DNA from: Myxococcota bacterium
Lineage (GTDB): Bacteria > Myxococcota_A > UBA9160 > UBA4427
Direction: 5' to 3'
DNA length: 64,000 nt
Assembly (NCBI GenBank): GCA_041389495.1
Contig: JAWKRT010000005.1
Location: 62,001-126,000, forward strand
The notes beneath the pieces were generated by a model. The model was not told the origin of the DNA and did no database searches. It saw only the letters and a list, made by a program, of their open reading frames with translations. Below are positions 57,722 through 64,000 of this stretch, piece after piece; position 1 is the first letter of the stretch; every line of letters begins with the position of its first letter. Both the position numbers and the translations under genes were made by a program.

Positions 57722-59137
57722 CTAGGCGATCCGCTCCGCGGCCGCCGCGATGCGCGCGACGGCGCGCTCGCGAGGAAGCACCGCCACCGTCTCGAAGATG
57801 CCCGGCGACGCCGCACTGCCCGTGAGCGCGACGCGCACGGGCTGCGCCAGCTTGCCCATTCCCGGGCTCCCGTTCGCCGCGCGCACCGCCTCGAATGCGC
57901 CCTCGATCGCGGCGGCGGTCCACGGCTCGACCTCGGCGAGCGCGCATGCGAGCGCTGCGAGCAGCGGCTTCGCGTCGGGCTTCCAGTGCTTGGCGACCGC
58001 CTTCGCGTCGAGCTCGAGCTGGTCGTCGGCGACGACGAGCCACCGCGCCTGCGCTGCCATGTCGGCGAGCGTGCGGCTGCGCTCGCGCAGCAGCTCGAGC
58101 AGTGCGCGCAGCCCGGGCGCATCGTCGACCGCGCGCCCGGTGGCGGCCTCGAGGAACGGACGCACGCGCGCGAACAGCTCCTCGCCGTCGAGGCGCGCGA
58201 GGAACTGCTGGTTCTGCCAGTCGAGCTTTCCGAAGTTCGCCTGCCCGGCGGAGCGCCCGACCGCGTCGAGATCGAAGAGCGAGGCGAGCTCGTCGAGCGT
58301 GAAGACCTCGTCGTCGCCGTGCGACCACCCGAGGCGCGCGAGCCAGCTGCACATCGCCTCCGGCAGGTAGCCATCGTCGCGGAACTGCTGCACGGAGACA
58401 GGGTCGCGTCGCTTGCTGAGCTTCTTGCCCGATTCGCCCACGAGCAGGGGCAGGTGCGCGAAGACGGGCAGCTCGGCGCCGAGCGCGCGGTAGAGCGCGA
58501 TCTGGAAGGCCGTGTTGATCTGGTGGTCGTCGCCGCGGATCACGTGGGTGATGCGCATGTCGATGTCGTCGACGACGACGGCGAGGTTGTAGAGCGCGGT
58601 GCCGTCGCTGCGCCGGACGATGCGGTCGCCGATCTCGGCGCCCGCCTGGCCGAGCGGCCCGAACACCGCGTCGTCCCAGCGCAGCGCGTCGTCGGGGTCG
58701 ACGCGCAGCCGCACGGTGTGCGGGCCGCAGGCGGGGCCGTGCGCGGCGTCGCGGCAACGACCGTCGTACGTCCACTTGCCACCCGCGGCGATCGTCGCCT
58801 GCTTGCGCGCCTCGAGGTCCTCGGCCGTGCACGTGCAGCGGTAGGCGCGTCCCGACGCGAGCAGGCGCTCGACCGCGTCCGCATAACGTTCGCTCCGCTC
58901 GCTCTGGCGGTACGGGCCCTCGTCCCAGTGGAGCCCGAGCCACTCGAGGCCCTCGAGCACGCCGCGCTCGGAGGCGTCGGTCGAGCGCTCGCGGTCGGTG
59001 TCCTCGATGCGGAGCACGAAGACGCCCCGGTGGCGGCGCGCGAAGGCCCAGCTGAAGAGGGCGGTGCGGGCGCTTCCGATGTGCAGGAACCCCGTGGGGC
59101 TCGGCGCGAAGCGCGTGCGGACGGTCTGGGACGGCAT
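57722..59137 (-). CDS. gltX: glutamyl-tRNA synthetase
   Basis: Charges tRNA-Glu, and possibly tRNA-Gln if non-discriminating. The 471 residues contain RTRFAPSPTGFLHIGSARTA (HIGH motif), a Cys-containing insertion (YRCTCTAEDLEARK to DGRCR, zinc-binding in this enzyme class), the substrate motif NLAVVVDDIDMRITHVIRGD and the KMSKS variant KLSKRRD. The helical anticodon domain completes it. The start is ATG 59137 (MPSQTVRTRF); an upstream in-frame start would add 72 low-complexity residues and is unlikely. No glnS or gatCAB is in the window, so the specificity is not decided. Confidence 0.96.
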   Translation of the reverse strand: MPSQTVRTRFAPSPTGFLHIGSARTALFSWAFARRHRGVFVLRIEDTDRERSTDASERGVLEGLEWLGLHWDEGPYRQSERSERYADAVERLLASGRAYRCTCTAEDLEARKQATIAAGGKWTYDGRCRDAAHGPACGPHTVRLRVDPDDALRWDDAVFGPLGQAGAEIGDRIVRRSDGTALYNLAVVVDDIDMRITHVIRGDDHQINTAFQIALYRALGAELPVFAHLPLLVGESGKKLSKRRDPVSVQQFRDDGYLPEAMCSWLARLGWSHGDDEVFTLDELASLFDLDAVGRSAGQANFGKLDWQNQQFLARLDGEELFARVRPFLEAATGRAVDDAPGLRALLELLRERSRTLADMAAQARWLVVADDQLELDAKAVAKHWKPDAKPLLAALACALAEVEPWTAAAIEGAFEAVRAANGSPGMGKLAQPVRVALTGSAASPGIFETVAVLPRERAVARIAAAAERIA

Positions 59138-59218
59138 GGGCGCGGCAGCATACCCCGCAGCGCTCCTTCCAAGTATGGAGGCCCCCGGGGTGGGGAAGGG
59201 GCGGCGCGCGCCTCCGCG

Positions 59219-59247
59219 TTGACTGGCTCCGGGGCCCGCGCTACTTC
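59219..59247 (+). promoter_or_regulatory. candidate housekeeping promoter of the yceD-rpmF-fab operon
   Basis: TTGACT at 59219-59224, 17-nt spacer, TACTTC at 59242-59247, about 95 nt before the YceD-like start. Confidence 0.4.
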
Positions 59248-59342
59248 GGCCGCGCTCGCCGCGGCGCGCGGACTCCTCCGCCGTCGCCGCGTGCGGCGAC
59301 GCCGCTCGCGAGGCCGCGCCGCTCGCCGCCCCCGGAGCCTCC

Positions 59343-59930
59343 GTGAAGCTCAACCTCGACCGGCTCGACGCGACGCCGTCGCATCACGCATTCGAGGCCA
59401 CGGCGGCCTGGTGGGCCGAGCGCGTCGCCGAGGCCGACGAGGGCCCGTACGAGGTCGTCGCCCCGTTCCGGTTCGAGCTCGACGCGCACAAGATGGGCGA
59501 GGACGTGTACCTCGCCGGCGCGATGTCCGGGGCGCTCGAGCTCGAATGCGGGCGCTGCGTCGCGCGCTATCGTCAGGCGCTTCGCGAATCGTTCCGGCTC
59601 GTCCTCGAGCCCGCCCGCGGTCGGGTGCCGCTCGACCCGGAGGGCGACCTCGCCCTCCGGCGCGACGGGATGTGCCTGGGCGACGAGGTCGAGTCGGGCT
59701 GGTACCGCGGGAGCGAGATCCAGCTCGACGCGTGGTTCGCGGAGATCATCGCGCTCGCGATGCCGGTGCAACCCCTGTGCGACGAAGCGTGCAAGGGGCT
59801 CTGCCCGGTGTGCGGCGCGGACCGCAACGCCGGCGACTGCGGCTGCGTCGTTCGCGAGGATCGACCGCGGTCGCCGTTCGCGATGTTAGGCGCCTTGAAG
59901 GGCGCGTCCGATCCCAACCGAGGAGAATGA
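59343..59930 (+). CDS. yceD: DUF177/YceD-family protein
   Basis: A 195-residue protein of the YceD (DUF177) family, nearly always encoded just before rpmF and implicated in 23S rRNA processing. It shows the conserved core LELECGRCVARYRQALRESF and the Cys-rich end LCDEACKGLCPVCGADRN, where Cys residues can bind zinc. GTG 59343 gives the standard N terminus. rpmF follows 3 nt later. The C terminus SPFAMLGALK matches the family ending seen before L32. Confidence 0.93.
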   Translation: MKLNLDRLDATPSHHAFEATAAWWAERVAEADEGPYEVVAPFRFELDAHKMGEDVYLAGAMSGALELECGRCVARYRQALRESFRLVLEPARGRVPLDPEGDLALRRDGMCLGDEVESGWYRGSEIQLDAWFAEIIALAMPVQPLCDEACKGLCPVCGADRNAGDCGCVVREDRPRSPFAMLGALKGASDPNRGE

Positions 59931-59933
59931 GCC

Positions 59934-60116
59934 ATGGCGGTTCCGAAGCGCCGCACCTCCAAGTCCCGGCGCGACATGCGCCGCTCGCACCACGCCCTCG
60001 CGGCGCCGAAGCTCGCCAAGTGCCCCGAGTGCGGCGCACCGAAGCAGCCGCACCGCGTCTGCCCGGCCTGCGGCTCGTACAAGGGCCGCGCGGTCTTCGA
60101 GTCGAACGAGGAGTAG
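59934..60116 (+). CDS. rpmF: 50S ribosomal protein L32
   Basis: A 60-residue basic protein, MAVPKRRTSKSRRDMRRSHH, with the zinc-ribbon CPECG and CPACG. It is full length for L32 and is preceded by GAGGAGAAT. It is translated with yceD upstream and fabD downstream (7-nt gap), the usual link of ribosome and fatty-acid synthesis. Confidence 0.98.
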   Translation: MAVPKRRTSKSRRDMRRSHHALAAPKLAKCPECGAPKQPHRVCPACGSYKGRAVFESNEE

Positions 60117-60123
60117 CCGGGCC

Positions 60124-61071
60124 GTGCTCGCGCTCGTCTTCCCCGGGCAGGGGTCGCAGGAGGTCGGCATGGGCCGCGACGCGTACGACGCGTCGCCGGC
60201 CGCGCGTGCCGTGTTCGACGCCGCGAACGCGGCGCTCGGCTTCGACCTCGCGCGCCTGTGCTTCGAGGGGCCCGAGGACGACCTGCGCCGCACGGAGATC
60301 CAGCAGCCCGCGATCCTCACGGTGAGCATCGCGCTGCTGCGCGCGCTCGAGGAGCGCGCGGCGGTCGCGCCCGCCTTCGTCGCGGGCCACAGCCTCGGCG
60401 AGTACTCGGCGCTCGTCGCCGCCGGCGCGATCGACTTCGAGGACGCGGTCGCGCTCGTGCACGCGCGCGGGCGCTTCATGCAGGAGGCGGTGCCCGAGGG
60501 CCGCGGCGCGATGGCCGCGGTGATGGGCATCGGGCCCGAGGAGACGGCGGAGGCGTGCGTGCGCGCCGCCCGCGAGACGGGCCTCGTCGTCGCCCCCGCC
60601 AACTACAACTCTCCGCAGCAGACCGTGATCGCGGGCGACGCGGCCGCGGTCGAGATCGCGTGCTCGCGCGCGAAGGAGGCGGGGGCGAAGCGCACGATCC
60701 CGCTCCCCGTGTCCGCGCCCTTCCACTGCGCGCTGATGGCGCCCGCGGCGAGCAAGCTCGCCTTCGAGCTCGAGCGCGTGCGCTTCCGCGACGCGCGTCC
60801 GCCCGTCGTGACCAACGTCGAGGCGGAGCCGAACCGCGAGGGCGACCGCATCGCGGGCCTGCTGCGCGAGCAGGTGACGGCGCCCGTGCGCTTCACCGAG
60901 ATGGTCGAACGCCTGCGCGCGCTCGGCGTCGAGCGCTACCTCGAGGTCGGGCCGGGCAGCGTGCTGTCCGGGCTGATCGCGCGCATCGACCGGCGCGCGC
61001 GCCGCGCCGGCATCTCGTCGCTCGCGGATCTCGACGCGGCGGTGGCCTTCGTCGCGGAAGCCGGAGCCTGA
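60124..61071 (+). CDS. fabD: malonyl-CoA:ACP transacylase
   Basis: Transfers malonyl from CoA to acyl carrier protein. The 315 residues have LVFPGQGSQEVGMGRD, the nucleophile Ser90 in GHSLGEYSALVAAGA, the malonyl-binding Arg in VHARGRFMQEAVPEGRGAM, and the His of VSAPFHCALM. The start is GTG. plsX and fabH, normally between rpmF and fabD, are missing, and fabG is missing after it. Confidence 0.97.
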   Translation: MLALVFPGQGSQEVGMGRDAYDASPAARAVFDAANAALGFDLARLCFEGPEDDLRRTEIQQPAILTVSIALLRALEERAAVAPAFVAGHSLGEYSALVAAGAIDFEDAVALVHARGRFMQEAVPEGRGAMAAVMGIGPEETAEACVRAARETGLVVAPANYNSPQQTVIAGDAAAVEIACSRAKEAGAKRTIPLPVSAPFHCALMAPAASKLAFELERVRFRDARPPVVTNVEAEPNREGDRIAGLLREQVTAPVRFTEMVERLRALGVERYLEVGPGSVLSGLIARIDRRARRAGISSLADLDAAVAFVAEAGA

Positions 61072-61161
61072 CGCGCGGCCGCGGCTTGCGCGTTCGTGGG
61101 TGACGGACCACGTTCTCGGCACCGTCGGCGTCGCGGCGCCGCGGAGGGGGGGAGGACATCC

Positions 61162-61398
61162 ATGGATGTCGACGATCGGATGGCGGCGTTGATCGTGGAG
61201 CAGCTCGGCGTGTCCAAGGACGCGATCTCGCCGAAGGCGTCGTTCGTCGACGATCTCGGCGCCGACTCCCTCGACATCGTCGAGCTCGTGATGGCGATGG
61301 AAGAGGAGTTCGACGTCGAGATCCCCGACGAGGACGTCGAGCGCATGCAGACGATCGGCGACGCCCTCGACTACCTCAAGGAACGCATCGAGGCCTGA
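61162..61398 (+). CDS. acpP: acyl carrier protein
   Basis: A 78-residue ACP with the phosphopantetheine attachment Ser36 in DDLGADSLDIVELVMAMEEE and an acidic overall composition. ATG 61162 is chosen because GGGGGGAGGA precedes it and the length is normal. It lies between fabD and fabF, with a 3-nt gap to fabF. Confidence 0.97.
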   Translation: MDVDDRMAALIVEQLGVSKDAISPKASFVDDLGADSLDIVELVMAMEEEFDVEIPDEDVERMQTIGDALDYLKERIEA

Positions 61399-61401
61399 CG
61401 C

Positions 61402-62649
61402 GTGCGCGCCGACGCGGAGCGCGTGGTCGTCACGGGCCTGGGCTGCGTCTCGCCGCTCGGCCTCGACGCGCCGTCGACGTGGGAGGCCGCGGTCGACGGG
61501 CGCGGCGGCGTCGCCGCGATCACGCGCTTCGACGCTTCCGAGCTTCCCGTGCGGTTCGCGGCCGAGGTGAAGGGCGAGCCCGACGCGGGCGACCTCGAGC
61601 CCAAGGAGCTGCGCCGCTTCGATCGGGTCGTGCGCTATGCGCTCGCGGCCGCGCGCGAGGCGCTCGCCGACGCCGTCCTCGAGCCGAGCGACGCGAACCG
61701 CGACCGCATCGGCGTCGCGATCGGGTCGGGCATCGGCGGGCTCGAGACGCTCACGACGAACCAGCAGGTCCTCATGGAGCGCGGCGCGCGCCGCGTGTCG
61801 CCGTTCACGATCCCGATGTCGATCGCGAACATGCCGAGCGGCTACGTGTCGATCGCGCACGGCCTCCGCGGACCCAACGTCGCGCACGTGAGTGCGTGCG
61901 CGTCGGGCGCGCACGCGCTCGGCGAGGCCGCGGCGTGGATCCGGAGCGGCGCGGCCGACGTCGTGCTCGCCGGCGGCGCCGAGGCGCCGCTCGCGCCGCT
62001 CGGCGTCGCGGGCTTCGCGGCGATGCGCGCGCTGTCGACGCGCAACGACGACCCCGCGCGCGCGAGCCGTCCGTTCGACCGCGCGCGCGACGGCTTCGTG
62101 ATCGGCGAGGGCGCCGGCGTGCTCGTGCTGGAATCGCTCGCCCACGCGCGGGCGCGCGGCGCGCGCGTGCGGGCCGAGCTGCTCGGCTACGGCGCCGCCG
62201 CCGACGGGCTCCACATGGCCGCTCCCGACGAGACGGGCGAGAGCGCGGCGCGCTGCATCGCGCTCGCCCTCGCGGACGCGGGCCTCGACGCCGCCGCGGT
62301 CGACTACGTCAACGCGCACGCGACGAGCACGCCCGTCGGCGACGTGGCGGAGGTCGCCGCGCTGCGGACCATCTTCGGCGCCGCGCTCGAGGCCACGCCC
62401 GTCTCGGCGACGAAGTCGATGACCGGGCACCTGCTCGGTGCGGCGGGCGCGGTCGAGGCCGTCTTCTGCGTGCGCGCGATCGAGACGGGCCTCCTGCCGC
62501 CGACGATCAACCTCGACGACCCCGACCCGGACTGCGCCCTCGACCACGTCGCCGGCAAGGCCCGGCGCGCCGAGGTGCGCGTCGCGCTCTCGAACTCGTT
62601 CGGGTTCGGCGGCACGAACGCGGCGCTCGTGATCGGACGCGCCGACTAG
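61402..62649 (+). CDS. fabF: 3-oxoacyl-ACP synthase II
   Basis: Condenses malonyl-ACP with acyl-ACP during chain elongation. The 415 residues show the nucleophile Cys166 in VSACASGAHALGEAA, the catalytic His in VNAHATSTPVGD, and the second His in KSMTGHLLGAAGAVEAV. FGFGGTNAALV closes the fold. The start is GTG. No fabH is present in the cluster, so initiation must be encoded elsewhere. Confidence 0.97.
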   Translation: MRADAERVVVTGLGCVSPLGLDAPSTWEAAVDGRGGVAAITRFDASELPVRFAAEVKGEPDAGDLEPKELRRFDRVVRYALAAAREALADAVLEPSDANRDRIGVAIGSGIGGLETLTTNQQVLMERGARRVSPFTIPMSIANMPSGYVSIAHGLRGPNVAHVSACASGAHALGEAAAWIRSGAADVVLAGGAEAPLAPLGVAGFAAMRALSTRNDDPARASRPFDRARDGFVIGEGAGVLVLESLAHARARGARVRAELLGYGAAADGLHMAAPDETGESAARCIALALADAGLDAAAVDYVNAHATSTPVGDVAEVAALRTIFGAALEATPVSATKSMTGHLLGAAGAVEAVFCVRAIETGLLPPTINLDDPDPDCALDHVAGKARRAEVRVALSNSFGFGGTNAALVIGRAD

Positions 62650-62844
62650 CCGAGGGCCGGGTCGTGCCGGCGCGGCCGGCGGCGCGGCGGCGCTCCGGGG
62701 CCGGCGCTATGGTCCGCCGAGCCCCCACGGCCACCCACAGGTCGAGTGCTCCTGCTCCGGGCGTGTGCGTCGCGCCCGGCGGGCGCGCTCGTTCGCGCGT
62801 GCGGAGGCGCGCGGGCGCTGCCATCGGCCCACTTCGCCCACTTC

Positions 62845-62860
62845 GGACGCGATCGCGTCC
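62845..62860. promoter_or_regulatory. 16-bp perfect palindrome before glyA
   Basis: GGACGCGATCGCGTCC ends 20 nt before the glyA ATG. It could be an operator or an mRNA hairpin near the ribosome-binding site. The CCACTTCG repeats just before it (CCCACTTCGCCCACTTCGG) are also notable. I see no known riboswitch in this 231-bp gap. Confidence 0.45.
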
Positions 62861-62880
62861 CAGCCAGGGGAGACGACGAC

Positions 62881-64000
62881 ATGGCGAACCCCCCGAAGCC
62901 CGCCACCGAGCCGCTCGCGGTCGCCGACCCGCAGATCGCCGCGCTCGTCCGCCAGGAGGCGCGCCGGCAGGCGCTCTCGATCGAGCTGATCGCGTCGGAG
63001 AACTTCGTGTCGCACGCCGTGCTCGAGGCGGCGGGCAGCGTGCTGACGAACAAGTACGCGGAGGGCTATCCCGGGCGCCGCTACTACGGCGGCTGCGAGT
63101 TCGTCGACGAGGTCGAGACGCTCGCGATCGAGCGCGCGAAGCAGCTCTTCGGCGTCGACCACGCGAACGTGCAGCCGCACTCGGGCTCGCAGGCGAACGC
63201 GGCCGTCTACCAGGCGCTGCTCGACCCGGGCGACACCATCCTCGCGATGAACCTCGACCACGGTGGGCACCTCACGCACGGGAGCCCGGTCAACTTCTCG
63301 GGCAAGCTCTATCGCATCGTTCCCTACGGTGTGCGCCAGGACACCGGGCGCATCGACTACGACGCGCTGCGCGAGCTGGCGCGCGAGCACCGCCCGAAGC
63401 TCATCCAGTGCGGCGCCACCGCGTACTCGCGCACGATCGACTTCGACGCGTTCCGCTCGATCGCCGACGAGGTCGGCGCGCTGCTCTTCGCCGACATCGC
63501 GCACATCGCGGGGCTCGTCGCGACGGGCGTGCACCCGAGCCCGGCGGGCAGGGCGCACGTCTTCACGACGACGACCCACAAGACGCTGCGCGGCCCGCGC
63601 GGCGGTCTCATCCTGTGCGACGCCGACTTCGCCCGGAAGGTCGACAGCGCCGTCTTCCCGGGCGGGCAGGGCGGCCCGCTCATGCACGTCATCGCGGCGA
63701 AGGCCGTCGCGTTCAAGGAGGCGCTCTCGCCCGACTTCAAGACCTACTGCGAGCAGATCGTCGCCAACGCGAAGGCGCTCGCGGCGGGCGTGATGGAGCG
63801 CGAGTTCGAGGTCGTCTCGGGCGGCACCGACAACCACCTCTTCCTGCTGTCGCTCGTGAACCGCGACACCACGGGCAAGGCCGCGCAGCTCGCGCTCGAG
63901 CGCGCGGGCATCACGGCGAACAAGAACATGGTGCCGTTCGATCCGCGCAAGCCGATGGTCACGTCGGGCGTGCGCATCGGGACGCCGGCCGTCACCACGC
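62881..64000 (+). CDS. glyA: serine hydroxymethyltransferase (3' end beyond window)
   Basis: Interconverts serine and glycine with tetrahydrofolate using pyridoxal phosphate. The visible 373 residues include IELIASENFVSHAVLEAAGS, KYAEGYPGRRYYGGCEFVD, NVQPHSGSQANAAVYQAL, and the PLP lysine Lys234 in VFTTTTHKTLRGPRGGLILC. AGITANKNMVPFDPRKP follows near the end. The frame is open to the window edge; the normal length is about 415-430 residues, so only the last 40-60 are missing. ATG 62881 is preceded by AGGGGAGA. Confidence 0.97.
   Translation, partial: MANPPKPATEPLAVADPQIAALVRQEARRQALSIELIASENFVSHAVLEAAGSVLTNKYAEGYPGRRYYGGCEFVDEVETLAIERAKQLFGVDHANVQPHSGSQANAAVYQALLDPGDTILAMNLDHGGHLTHGSPVNFSGKLYRIVPYGVRQDTGRIDYDALRELAREHRPKLIQCGATAYSRTIDFDAFRSIADEVGALLFADIAHIAGLVATGVHPSPAGRAHVFTTTTHKTLRGPRGGLILCDADFARKVDSAVFPGGQGGPLMHVIAAKAVAFKEALSPDFKTYCEQIVANAKALAAGVMEREFEVVSGGTDNHLFLLSLVNRDTTGKAAQLALERAGITANKNMVPFDPRKPMVTSGVRIGTPAVTT

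Noticed and set aside
62650..62880. Glycine, SAH or tetrahydrofolate riboswitch before glyA.
   Set aside because: I could not find the conserved core of any of these classes.

Overview
The window is a gene-dense stretch of very GC-rich chromosomal DNA from a Gram-negative bacterium. Gene content points to a deltaproteobacterial or myxobacterial-type lineage, but the exact phylum cannot be fixed from sequence alone. Supporting points are a pilA / pilin / PilG-like / pilH / pilI / pilD order resembling Myxococcus, lipoproteins with lipoboxes, sigma-54 promoters, KorAB in place of a 2-oxoglutarate dehydrogenase complex, and many GAF/PAS/response-regulator proteins. No phage, insertion sequence, CRISPR array or rRNA was seen. 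GTG starts and 4-nt stop/start overlaps are common.

Layout. 1-2.9 kb: the tail of a GAF protein, then argB-argF. 3-7.6 kb: a chaperone-like module made of a J-domain/TPR protein, a lidless DnaK-like Hsp70, a TPR/winged-helix protein and a PAS protein. 7.5-12.2 kb: an ABC1/UbiB kinase, a Ycf48-like lipoprotein and a diguanylate cyclase. 12.4-18.7 kb: aspS, then the TCA genes icd, mdh and sucCD. 18.9-24.8 kb: a FadE-type acyl-CoA dehydrogenase, a phospholipase D/VTT fusion and a site-2 protease with CBS domains. 24.9-28.3 kb: a histidine kinase, an Rcp1-like receiver and an NtrC-type activator, followed by fumC. 29.7-34 kb: an encapsulin/encapsulated-ferritin operon facing a universal-stress-protein/aldehyde-dehydrogenase operon. 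34-38.4 kb: a YHS protein, a cytochrome P460-like protein and korAB. 38.6-47 kb: an unrecognised protein, a TPR lipoprotein, a RodZ-like protein, recO, glyQS, ppdK and a small lipoprotein. 47.5-49.1 kb: two ECF sigma factors and a small partner. 49.2-51.2 kb: a membrane methyltransferase, a small kinase, an exonuclease and tRNA-Glu. 51.6-56.6 kb: a type IV pilus cluster. 56.6-64 kb: a methyltransferase, tRNA-Gln, gltX, the yceD-rpmF-fabD-acpP-fabF fatty-acid cluster and the start of glyA.

How it fits together. Icd, KorAB, SucCD, FumC and Mdh make most of an oxidative TCA cycle using a ferredoxin-type 2-oxoglutarate oxidoreductase. The clearest regulatory signal is three exact matches to the sigma-54 consensus TGGCAC-N5-TTGCT. 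They lie upstream of pilA (51517), of an ECF sigma gene (47218) and, on the minus strand, of the EncFtn-encapsulin operon (31606). Two near matches precede fadE and the stress operon. The sigma-54-linked encapsulin locus is the observation I would follow first. The lidless Hsp70 module, whose two TPR proteins appear to share a small winged-helix-like domain, is second.
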